Positions 1-7,700 of a DNA stretch of 64,000 nucleotides are shown here, piece by piece (position 1 is the first letter of the stretch; every line of letters starts with the position of its first letter). The position numbers and the translations under genes are program-made. The notes beneath the pieces are model-generated. The model ran no database searches. It was not told where the DNA came from and saw only the letters and a program-made list of their open reading frames with translations. Source of the DNA: Pseudomonadota bacterium (GTDB taxonomy: Bacteria > Pseudomonadota > Gammaproteobacteria > Burkholderiales > Rhodocyclaceae); the NCBI GenBank assembly GCA_018241725.1, contig JAFEDI010000078.1, positions 124,001 through 188,000 of the forward strand, given 5' to 3'.

Positions 1-105
1 GCCTTTTTTGGCGACGGCCGCGACGAACAAGTGATCCGCTTCTGCTTCGCCAAGCGGGACGACACGCTGGAGGCGGCTTTCGAGCGCCTCGGACGCTTCT
101 GCTAA
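1..105 (+). CDS. Pyridoxal-phosphate aminotransferase, C-terminal end only (YbdL-like)
   Basis: The open frame enters from the left edge and ends at TAA 103-105, leaving 34 residues. The tail, which includes VIRFCFAKRDDTLEAAFERL, resembles the C-terminus of class I/II aminotransferases of the methionine aminotransferase (YbdL) type, where an IRFCFAK stretch precedes a final helix. The rest of the gene, including the PLP lysine, lies outside the window, so substrate cannot be judged. It runs in the same direction as the small membrane-protein gene that follows 31 bases later. Confidence 0.6.
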   Translation, partial: AFFGDGRDEQVIRFCFAKRDDTLEAAFERLGRFC

Positions 106-136
106 ACTGCCCCGGAAATCCCCGGAGGCCTTCGTC

Positions 137-394
137 TTGCGCAATATCCTGCTGTTCGTCCTGTTCCTGCTGGCTGTTTTCTATGTCCGTCGCGCACTGC
201 AGCCTGGCCCTCGACGCGAGGAGGGACGCGACTCCGTGCCGGAGCAGGGGACGAGCCAGCCCCCGGTGGGTGAGATCGAGCAGATGGTGGCCTGCGCCCA
301 TTGCGGCGTGCATGTGCCGGAGAGCGAAGGTGTGACGAGCGGCGGCCGCTTCTTTTGCTCGGAGGAACACCGCCGCCTCGGCACCCGCCCGTGA
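137..394 (+). CDS. PP0621-family small membrane-anchored protein
   Basis: An 85-residue protein starting at TTG 137, with a purine-rich GGAGG about 9 bases upstream (124-128). Residues 3-18 form one hydrophobic helix (NILLFVLFLLAVFYVR), followed by a charged linker and a C-terminal segment with two pairs of metal-ligand-like residues (CAHCGVHV and FFCSEEHR). This Cys-x2-Cys...Cys-x3-His pattern is the hallmark of PP0621-family proteins, which typically sit directly upstream of pilS in beta- and gammaproteobacteria, as here. A small inner-membrane protein with a zinc-ribbon-like cytoplasmic tail is the likely picture. Its role is unknown; linkage to pilS suggests, but does not show, a link to pilus control. 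Its stop overlaps the proposed pilS start (GTGA). Confidence 0.7.
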   Translation: MRNILLFVLFLLAVFYVRRALQPGPRREEGRDSVPEQGTSQPPVGEIEQMVACAHCGVHVPESEGVTSGGRFFCSEEHRRLGTRP

Positions 395-1974
395 GCGCCG
401 GTTCCGCTCCCCTGGCGAGCCAGTTCCAGCCTGGCGACGACCGCAGCCAGCCGCTGCGTTATCTCAACCTGTTCCGCCTGGTGCTGGCCGGGATTTTCGT
501 TGTGACGGGGCGGGCGCTGCAACTTGGCAGTGACTCCCCGACCCTGTTTTTCGGCGCCGCCTTCGCTTATCTGGCGGCGGTGCTGATCCTCGGCTTCCCG
601 GACGCCGCCCGTCTGCTCGGCATGAATCGTCTGGTGACGGTGCAGGTGATGGTGGACATCACGCTGTTGACTCTGATCATGTGGGCCAGCGGTGGCTATC
701 GCAGCGGCATGCCGATCCTGATCCTGGTGGCGCTGGCCGGTGCCGGCCTGGTCGGGCAGGGGCGCATGGTGCTGTTCTATGCTTCCTATGCGACGCTGGC
801 GGTGCTGCTCGAGAACACCTCGCGCCTGTTGTCGGACCGGCCGATGACGGATTTCTTCACCGTCGGGGTGACTTGCATCGGTTTCTTCGCCATCGCCCAG
901 GTGGCGCGCCTGCTGGCCCTGCGGGCGATCGCCAACGAGAACCTGGCTCGCCAGCGGGGGGAAGACCTGGCCAGCCAGCTACGCCTGAATCGGCAGATCA
1001 TCAAAGACATGCAGGACGGTGTGCTGGTGGTTGGCGAGGATGGCGCTGTGCGCCATTACAATCCCCAGGCCGCGGCCTTGCTCGGTCCAGCGCTGCAGGA
1101 GGGGGCAGTGCTGGCGGCCTGTGCGCCAGCACTGGCGCGGGAGCTACAGCGCGGTGGGCACAAGGATGATTCGGCACGGCGCGTCCGTGCCGAACTGACA
1201 GGCAAGATGCTGTTGCTCCGCCTGCTCCCTGCCGGGGAGGCCGGCGAGACATTGATCTACCTGGAGGATTACGACCGCACTCATCGCCAGATCCAGCAGG
1301 TCAAGCTGGCGGCACTGGGGCGCCTGACCGCCAGCATCGCCCACGAGATCCGTAATCCGCTGGCATCGGTGTATCAGGCGGCGGAACTGCTGCGCGACGA
1401 GAAGCGCAGCGACATGCAGGCCCGCCTGATCCGCATCATCGGCAACAACGCGCAGCGCATCGACCGCCTGGTCGGCGACGTGCTGGCCCTCGGCCGGCGC
1501 GACGAGGCGCTGCCGGAAGCCTTGCAGCTGCGGGGTTTCGTGGACGAGTTTCTGGAGGAGTTCGCGGTGGCGAACGCCAGCGATTCGCCGGAGATCGTGG
1601 TCAACCGGGTCGGGCCTGAACTGCAGATGGCGATGGACCGGACCCACTTGCGCCAGATTTTATGGAATCTTGTGGGTAATGCGCGCCGCCATTGCAGTGG
1701 TCAGCCGGCTGCGGTGACAATCACGGCATCGCCTTGCGATGACGGTCGCGTGGCGCTGGACGTGTCCGACGATGGCCCGGGGATTCCTGAGGAGCTGCGG
1801 ACGCAGGTCTTTGAGCCTTTTTTTACTACCCATTCGAAAGGGACCGGTCTGGGGTTGTATATCGCCCGGGAGCTGGCCGAGGCCAACGGCGCGGTGCTCG
1901 AATTGTGCCGCGACGAGCCTGGCACTTCGCCCGCCGGCGCCCATTTCCGCATCACTGGACGCGTGAAACCATGA
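391..1974 (+). CDS. pilS: Sensor histidine kinase PilS (type IV pilus regulation)
   Basis: Inner-membrane histidine kinase that partners PilR to control pilin transcription. The frame is open further upstream, but the GTG at 391 is chosen because it overlaps the previous stop (GTGA) and gives a normal 527-residue PilS. About six hydrophobic helices occupy roughly residues 25-190, then a PAS-like sensor region (about 215-300), the dimerisation H-box with His318 in SIAHEIRNPLAS, and a HATPase domain with an N-box (WNLVGNARRH), GPGIP and GTGLGLYIA. All catalytic signatures are present. The stop overlaps the pilR start (ATGA), so the two proteins are probably made in a coupled way. Identification as PilS rather than another kinase rests on architecture and on the adjacent sigma-54 regulator. 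Confidence 0.9.
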   Translation: MSAGSAPLASQFQPGDDRSQPLRYLNLFRLVLAGIFVVTGRALQLGSDSPTLFFGAAFAYLAAVLILGFPDAARLLGMNRLVTVQVMVDITLLTLIMWASGGYRSGMPILILVALAGAGLVGQGRMVLFYASYATLAVLLENTSRLLSDRPMTDFFTVGVTCIGFFAIAQVARLLALRAIANENLARQRGEDLASQLRLNRQIIKDMQDGVLVVGEDGAVRHYNPQAAALLGPALQEGAVLAACAPALARELQRGGHKDDSARRVRAELTGKMLLLRLLPAGEAGETLIYLEDYDRTHRQIQQVKLAALGRLTASIAHEIRNPLASVYQAAELLRDEKRSDMQARLIRIIGNNAQRIDRLVGDVLALGRRDEALPEALQLRGFVDEFLEEFAVANASDSPEIVVNRVGPELQMAMDRTHLRQILWNLVGNARRHCSGQPAAVTITASPCDDGRVALDVSDDGPGIPEELRTQVFEPFFTTHSKGTGLGLYIARELAEANGAVLELCRDEPGTSPAGAHFRITGRVKP

Positions 1975-3344
1975 TCCAGCCTGAAAGACGAGCCCGCTCC
2001 GGCGGGCCGGATGTCCTCATCGTCGACGATGAGGACGACATCCGCGAGTTGCTCGAACTCACCTTGTTGCGCCTCGGCTTGGTCAGCGATGGCGCTGCCA
2101 ACCTGGCGGAAGCCCGGCGCCTGCTCGGCGAGAAGCGCTATCGCCTGTGCCTCACCGACATGCGCTTGCCCGACGGCGACGGTCTGGAGCTGGTGCGCTA
2201 CATCTCGGAAAACATCCGCGATCTGCCCGTGGCGGTGATCACCGCTTTCGGCAGCATGGACAACGCGGTGACGGCGCTCAAGGCCGGTGCCTTCGACTAC
2301 CTCGCCAAACCGGTTTCCATCGACCAGCTGCGGGCCTTGGTGAAATCCGTTTTCTCGGTATCGGTCAAGGACGGTGAGGCAAGGCAGAAGGACAACTCCA
2401 GCCTGATCGGCGACTCGCCGGCGATGGTGCAGGTGCGCTCGCTGATCGAAAAACTGGCCAGGAGCCAGGCGCCGGTCTTCATCTCCGGTGAGTCCGGCAG
2501 CGGCAAGGAGCGCGCGGCGCGGATGATCCACGAACTGGGCCCCCGTGCGGCGGCGCCCTTCGTGGCGGTAAACTGCGGTGCGATCCCGGAAAACCTCATG
2601 GAGAGCGAGTTCTTCGGGGCAAAGAAGGGCGCGTTCACCGGCGCCGACACGGACCGGGAAGGTTTCTTCCAGGCCGCCCACGGCGGCACCCTGTTCCTTG
2701 ATGAGGTCGGCGATCTGCCGCTGGCGATGCAGGTCAAGCTGCTGCGGGCGATCCAGGAGAAGAAATTCCGCCGTCTCGGCGATACCGCCGAGACGGCCGT
2801 GGATGTGCGCATCCTCAGCGCCACCCACCAGAACCTGAAGGCCATGGTGGAGGCCTCGCGCTTCCGCCAGGATCTGTTCTACCGCCTCAATGTCATCGAA
2901 CTGCGCATGCCGGCGCTGCGCGAGCGCAGCGAGGATATCCCGCGTCTGGCGGAGATCCTCCTCAAACGTCTGGCCGAGGTGTCCGGCATGCCGGTAGCTT
3001 GCCTCAGCGAAGGCGCGGTAAAGGCGCTGGCGGCCTATTCCTTCCCGGGCAATGTGCGCGAGCTGGAGAACATCCTGGAGCGGGCGCTGGCCCTGTCCAG
3101 CGGGCAGATGATCGAGGCGGACGACCTCCTGCTCGATCCGGCTGACATCGGTGAGAGCAGTCCAGCTGCCGCCGCGGCTCCGGCCGGTACCGATCTGCAG
3201 GATTACCTCGATCAGGTGGAGCGTCATGCCATCGAGGAGGCACTGGAAAAATCCGGCGGCAACCGCACCGCGGCGGCCCGCTATTTGGGGGTGACCTTCC
3301 GTTCCCTGCGCTACCGCCTGGAGCGGCTGGGCATGAAGGAGTGA
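1971..3344 (+). CDS. pilR: Sigma-54-dependent response regulator PilR
   Basis: NtrC-type activator, 457 residues. The start ATG 1971 overlaps the pilS stop. Receiver domain at about residues 14-130 with the acidic pair in VLIVDDEDD and phospho-acceptor Asp63 in TDMRLPDGDG. A sigma-54 AAA+ domain follows (about 148-380) with Walker A GESGSGKER, the sigma-54 contact loop GAFTGA, Walker B GTLFLDEVGDL and an arginine-finger region. The C-terminus carries a Fis-type helix-turn-helix (GGNRTAAARYLGVTFRSLRYRL). PilR phosphorylated by PilS activates pilA from a sigma-54 promoter; no pilA is seen in this window. The stop TGA overlaps the next start (TGATG), which places the unrelated-looking transporter-kinase gene in the same transcription unit. 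Confidence 0.93.
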   Translation: MIQPERRARSGGPDVLIVDDEDDIRELLELTLLRLGLVSDGAANLAEARRLLGEKRYRLCLTDMRLPDGDGLELVRYISENIRDLPVAVITAFGSMDNAVTALKAGAFDYLAKPVSIDQLRALVKSVFSVSVKDGEARQKDNSSLIGDSPAMVQVRSLIEKLARSQAPVFISGESGSGKERAARMIHELGPRAAAPFVAVNCGAIPENLMESEFFGAKKGAFTGADTDREGFFQAAHGGTLFLDEVGDLPLAMQVKLLRAIQEKKFRRLGDTAETAVDVRILSATHQNLKAMVEASRFRQDLFYRLNVIELRMPALRERSEDIPRLAEILLKRLAEVSGMPVACLSEGAVKALAAYSFPGNVRELENILERALALSSGQMIEADDLLLDPADIGESSPAAAAAPAGTDLQDYLDQVERHAIEEALEKSGGNRTAAARYLGVTFRSLRYRLERLGMKE

Positions 3345-6300
3345 TGGACGCCGAGGCATCGACGGCCGCGGCGGAGCCGGATGCCGTCCAGCGGGTGGTC
3401 AAAGTCCGCCGCGACTACAATGCCTGGGTCGCCCGCGAAACCATTGAGGATTATGCGCTGCGCTTCACTCCGCGCAGCTTCCGGCGCTGGTCGGAATGGC
3501 GGGTAGCCAACACAGCCTTCGGCGTGGCTTCCTTCCTGGTGCTGGAGGCCGTCGGCGCCACGTTGTTGGTGGATTACGGTTTCAGCAACGCGCTGTGGGC
3601 GATCCTCGCCGCCGGGCTGATCATCTTCCTGGCTGGCTTGCCGATCAGCGTTTATGCGGCGCGCTATGGCGTGGACATGGATCTGCTGACCCGTGGCGCC
3701 GGCTTCGGCTACATCGGCTCGACGCTGACGTCGCTGGTCTACGCGTCCTTCACCTTCATTTTCTTCGCCCTCGAAGCGGCGATCATGGCCTACGCGCTGG
3801 ACCTGGCCTTCGACATCCCGCCGGCCTGGGGCTACCTGCTGTGCGCGGTAGTGGTAATTCCGCTGGTCACTCATGGGGTGACGGCGATCAGCCGCCTGCA
3901 GGCGTGGACCCAGCCCCTGTGGATCCTGATGCTGGTGGTGCCCTACGTCTTCGTCTTCACTGAACGCCCGGACGTACTGCGCGGTATCGTGTCCTATGGC
4001 GGCGAGCACGGCGCGGGGGCGGATTTCGACATGCGGGCCTTTGGCGCCGCGCTGACAGTGGGCATCGCGCTGATGACCCAGATGGGCGAACAGGCCGACT
4101 ACCTGCGCTTCATGCCGGAGAGAACGCCAGCCAATCGCTGGCGCTGGTGGGGTGGGGTGCTGGTTGGTGGGCCCGGCTGGGTGCTACTGGGTGTCGTCAA
4201 GATGCTTGGCGGGGCGCTGCTGGCCTACCTAGCGATCAGCAATTCGGTGCCGGCCGACCGAGCGGTAGACCCCAACCAGATGTACCTGGCCGCCTACGAA
4301 TACGTGTTTCCGGGCCTGCACTGGGCGGTGGCGGCAACGGCGCTGTTCGTCGTGGTGTCCCAACTCAAGATCAACGTCACCAACGCCTACGCCGGCTCGC
4401 TGGCGTGGTCGAACTTCTTCGCGCGGCTGACCCACAGCCACCCGGGGCGGGTAGTGTGGGTGGTCTTCAATACGTTGATCGCGCTGGTGCTGATGGAACT
4501 GGATGTGTTCCAGGCCCTCGGCAAGGTGCTCGGCTTGTACGCCAACGTGGCTATCTCATGGATGATGGCGGTGGTCGCTGATCTGGTCGTCAACAAGCCG
4601 CTGGGCCTGTCGCCGCCGGGCATCGAGTTCAAGCGTGCCCACTTGTACGACGTCAATCCGGTCGGTGTCGGTGCGATGGGCATCGCATCGGTGCTGTCGG
4701 TGGCAGCCTACCTGGGCGTTTTCGGGCCGGATGCGGCTGCCTTTTCGGCGCTCATCGCGCTGGTTGTTGCCTTCGTCACCGCGCCGCTGATCGCCTGGAT
4801 CACCGGCGGGCGCTACTACATCGCGCGGCGGCCGGCACCGTCCGTGGCCGGCGGAGCCCGCTGCTGTGCGATCTGCGAGCGCGAATACGAGGCTGATGAC
4901 CTGGCCCATTGCCCGGCCTACCAGGGGGATATCTGCTCCCTGTGCTGTTCGCTGGACGCCCGCTGCAATGACTTGTGCAAACCCGAAGCGCGCCTCTCGG
5001 CCCAATGGTCGGCGGCGATGCGGCGCCTGCTGCCACGCTCCGTTTGGCCTTACCTCGAAACCGGGCTCGGCCACTACCTGCTGTTGATGGGTGTCATCGC
5101 GCCAGGGCTGGCGCTGCTGATGTGGTTGCTGCACTACCACGGGCTCAGCCTGCTCGGCGCCAGCGCGCCGGAGTTCGCACCGGCCCTGCGGCTGGCTTTC
5201 CTGAAAGGTTACGCGGCGCTGTTGCTGCTGGCCGGGCTGGTGGTGTGGTGGCTGGTGTTGACTCACAAGAGCCGCCAGGTGGCCCAGGAGGAGTCGAACC
5301 GCCAGACCCACCTGCTGATGCGCGAGATCGATTCCCACCGGCGCACCGACGAACAATTGCAGAAGGCCAAGCAGGTGGCCGACCTGGCCAACCAGGCGAA
5401 GAGCCGCTATATCACCGCGATCAGCCACGAGCTGCGCACGCCATTGAACAGCATCCTCGGCTACGCGCAGATCCTCGACGGGGACGATTCGATCCCGGTG
5501 CACCGGCGCCAGGCGATCAACGTGATCCGCCGCAGCGGCGACCACCTGCTGTCGGTGATCGAAGGCACCCTGGACATTGCGCGCATCGAGGGCGGCAAGC
5601 TGACCCTGGACGTGAAACCGCTGGATTTCCGTGACTTCGTGGGGCAGATCGTCGGTATGTTCGAGTTGCAGGCGCGCAACAAGGGGCTGGAGTTCCGATT
5701 CGAGCCGAAGGGTGAGCTGCCGGCCTTCCTGCGCGCCGACGAGAAGCGCCTGCGCCAGATCCTCATCAACCTGCTGGGCAACGCGGTGAAGTTCACCGCC
5801 AGCGGCCACATCAGCCTGCGCCTCGCCTACCGCATGGAGATGGCGACCTTCGAGGTCGAGGATTCCGGGCCGGGCATCTCGGCGGCCGAGATTGAGCGCA
5901 TCTTCGAGCCCTTTTCCCAGGGCAGCTCGGCGCAGGGCGCCAGCGGGGCAGGGCTGGGCCTGACGATCAGCCGCATGTTCGCCGACGTGATGGGCGGCGA
6001 GCTGACGGTGAAGAGCGAGCCCGGCGTCGGCAGTACCTTCCGCGTGCGCCTGTTCCTGCCCCAGGTGCGCGACGAACTGGCGACGCGCCAGCTGCCGCGC
6101 CGCAACCGGCTGGGCTACCGTGGCGAGCGGCGGCGCATCCTGATCGTGGACAACGAGCGGGTGGACCGGGAGTTCCTGATCACGCTGCTGGAGCCCCTCG
6201 GCTTCGTTTTGGCCCAGGCAGCGTCCGGGCAGGAGTGCCTGAACCTGTTGCTGGAATTCCGCCCCGACCTGGTCTTCATGGACCTGGCGATGCCGGGCAT

Positions 6301-6748
6301 GGACGGCTGGGAGACGGTGCGCCGCCTCCGCGCCGGCGCCAACGCCGCGACGCCGGTGGCGATCATCTCGGCCAATGCCTACGAGCGCGGCCTGCACAGC
6401 GACGACAATGATCTGGGTATCGGTGCCGCCGATTTCATCCTCAAGCCGGTGCAGGTGAACGAACTGCTGGACTGGATCGGCCAGCGCCTGGGCCTCGAAT
6501 GGCTGGAATCCGGGGACGAACTACCCGTCGCGCCGCCCGTCGGCTGGATCGCACCGCCGGCAGCACTGCTGGAGCCTTTGGCCCACCAGGTTGAGCTCGG
6601 CTACGTGAAGGGCATCCTGGCCCGCCTGGTCGATATCGAAGCGGCCGATCCGGCCTATGCCCCCTTTGTGGCCGAAGTCCGCGAGCTGACCCGTGGCTTC
6701 CACCTCGACGCCATTCCACCGCTGCTGGAAAAAGCCCGCCATGCCTGA
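3344..6748 (+). CDS. NCS1-type transporter / hybrid histidine kinase-response regulator fusion
   Basis: A 1134-residue membrane sensor. Residues about 35-490 form a multi-helix domain of the nucleobase:cation symporter-1 (purine/cytosine permease) type. A cytoplasmic segment at residues 507-545 holds nine cysteines (CCAICEREYE... through CSLCCSLDARCNDLCKP), resembling a metal-binding module. Two further hydrophobic helices (about 570-640) precede a coiled coil, an H-box with His695 (ISHELRTPLNSILGYAQIL), a HATPase domain (LINLLGNAVKF, DSGPGIS, GAGLGLTIS) and a receiver with Asp980 in MDLAMPGMDGWE. The logic recalls CbrA-like kinases, where a solute-symporter domain is fused to a kinase. No catabolic gene lies nearby to suggest a ligand. 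ATG 3344 overlaps the pilR stop; GTG 3341 is an alternative. The cognate regulator follows with overlap. Confidence 0.85.
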   Translation: MDAEASTAAAEPDAVQRVVKVRRDYNAWVARETIEDYALRFTPRSFRRWSEWRVANTAFGVASFLVLEAVGATLLVDYGFSNALWAILAAGLIIFLAGLPISVYAARYGVDMDLLTRGAGFGYIGSTLTSLVYASFTFIFFALEAAIMAYALDLAFDIPPAWGYLLCAVVVIPLVTHGVTAISRLQAWTQPLWILMLVVPYVFVFTERPDVLRGIVSYGGEHGAGADFDMRAFGAALTVGIALMTQMGEQADYLRFMPERTPANRWRWWGGVLVGGPGWVLLGVVKMLGGALLAYLAISNSVPADRAVDPNQMYLAAYEYVFPGLHWAVAATALFVVVSQLKINVTNAYAGSLAWSNFFARLTHSHPGRVVWVVFNTLIALVLMELDVFQALGKVLGLYANVAISWMMAVVADLVVNKPLGLSPPGIEFKRAHLYDVNPVGVGAMGIASVLSVAAYLGVFGPDAAAFSALIALVVAFVTAPLIAWITGGRYYIARRPAPSVAGGARCCAICEREYEADDLAHCPAYQGDICSLCCSLDARCNDLCKPEARLSAQWSAAMRRLLPRSVWPYLETGLGHYLLLMGVIAPGLALLMWLLHYHGLSLLGASAPEFAPALRLAFLKGYAALLLLAGLVVWWLVLTHKSRQVAQEESNRQTHLLMREIDSHRRTDEQLQKAKQVADLANQAKSRYITAISHELRTPLNSILGYAQILDGDDSIPVHRRQAINVIRRSGDHLLSVIEGTLDIARIEGGKLTLDVKPLDFRDFVGQIVGMFELQARNKGLEFRFEPKGELPAFLRADEKRLRQILINLLGNAVKFTASGHISLRLAYRMEMATFEVEDSGPGISAAEIERIFEPFSQGSSAQGASGAGLGLTISRMFADVMGGELTVKSEPGVGSTFRVRLFLPQVRDELATRQLPRRNRLGYRGERRRILIVDNERVDREFLITLLEPLGFVLAQAASGQECLNLLLEFRPDLVFMDLAMPGMDGWETVRRLRAGANAATPVAIISANAYERGLHSDDNDLGIGAADFILKPVQVNELLDWIGQRLGLEWLESGDELPVAPPVGWIAPPAALLEPLAHQVELGYVKGILARLVDIEAADPAYAPFVAEVRELTRGFHLDAIPPLLEKARHA

Positions 6749-7691
6749 TTTCGACCGGCTCAATTCCGACCTCGTGCTGATCGTGGACGACATTCCGGAG
6801 AACCTCTCGGTGCTTCACGACGCCCTAGACGAATCCGGCTACACGGTGCTGGTCGCCACCAACGGCGAGACGGCACTGCAGCGGGCGCGCCAGAGCCTGC
6901 CCGACGTGATCCTGCTCGACGCGATGATGCCGGGCATGGATGGCTTCGAGGTGGCGCGGCGCTTGAAGGCCGACTTCACGACGCGCCATATCCCCATCGT
7001 CTTCATGACCGGGCTGACGGAGACCGAGCACGTGGTGGCGGCTTTTGCCGCCGGCGGTGCGGACTACGTGACCAAGCCGATCCGCCCGCAGGAGGTGCTG
7101 GCCCGCATCGCCGCCCACATGCAGAGCGCCCGGCTCATGAAGCAGGCGCGCAGTGCGCTGGACGCCTTCGGCCAGGCGACGTTGGCCATCCGCCCGGAGA
7201 GCGGTCGGGTGGTGTGGCAGACGCCGCTGGCCAGAAAGTTGATGCAGACCTATTTCGAGGGCCTGGAAGGCCTCGAGGACCAGGCGCCGCCGTCGGTGAT
7301 GGCCTGGGTACAGTCCTCCGGCCGTGCCCGTGGCGAGGGCCGGGAGTTCCCGCCGCTGTCTTTGAACCAGGGCGCGCGCCGGCTGATCTTCACGCTGCAC
7401 GACCGGACCGGCGACGACGAGTGGCTGGTGAGCCTGCGCGAGGAGTCCGACGCGGCAGTGCTCGATGCGCTGATGGGCGCCTTTCGCCTGACCAACCGCG
7501 AGGCTGAGGTGCTCTACTGGGTGATCAAGGGGAAGACAAGCCCAGACATCGGTGAGATCCTCGGTTCCAGCCCACGCACCGTCAACAAGCATCTGGAGCA
7601 CGTCTTCGCCAAGCTGGGTGTCGAGAACCGCACTGCGGCGGCGTCCGTGGCGATGGCGCGGATCCGCAGCGGCGGAGCCGGCGATGGCTAG
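6741..7691 (+). CDS. Response regulator with LuxR-type DNA-binding domain
   Basis: A 316-residue regulator. Receiver at about residues 10-130 (LVLIVDDIPEN, phospho-acceptor Asp60 in LLDAMMPGMDGFE, FMTGLTE switch region, Lys in YVTKPI). A middle region of about 100 residues follows without a clear family match. The C-terminal LuxR/FixJ helix-turn-helix (about 250-305) contains LTNREAEVLYWVIKGKTS and SPRTVNKHLEHVFAKLGVENR. ATG 6741 overlaps the 3' end of the transporter-kinase gene by 8 bases, so this is the likely output of that kinase. Its targets are unknown. Stop at 7689-7691 lies 9 bases from the convergent GGDEF/EAL gene, with no terminator hairpin visible between them. Confidence 0.85.
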   Translation: MPDFDRLNSDLVLIVDDIPENLSVLHDALDESGYTVLVATNGETALQRARQSLPDVILLDAMMPGMDGFEVARRLKADFTTRHIPIVFMTGLTETEHVVAAFAAGGADYVTKPIRPQEVLARIAAHMQSARLMKQARSALDAFGQATLAIRPESGRVVWQTPLARKLMQTYFEGLEGLEDQAPPSVMAWVQSSGRARGEGREFPPLSLNQGARRLIFTLHDRTGDDEWLVSLREESDAAVLDALMGAFRLTNREAEVLYWVIKGKTSPDIGEILGSSPRTVNKHLEHVFAKLGVENRTAAASVAMARIRSGGAGDG

Positions 7692-7700
7692 TGCGGGCGT

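Noticed and set aside
4556-6397. Minus-strand frame of about 613 codons within the transporter-kinase gene
   Set aside because: Opposite strand of clear kinase and receiver motifs; no motif of its own.
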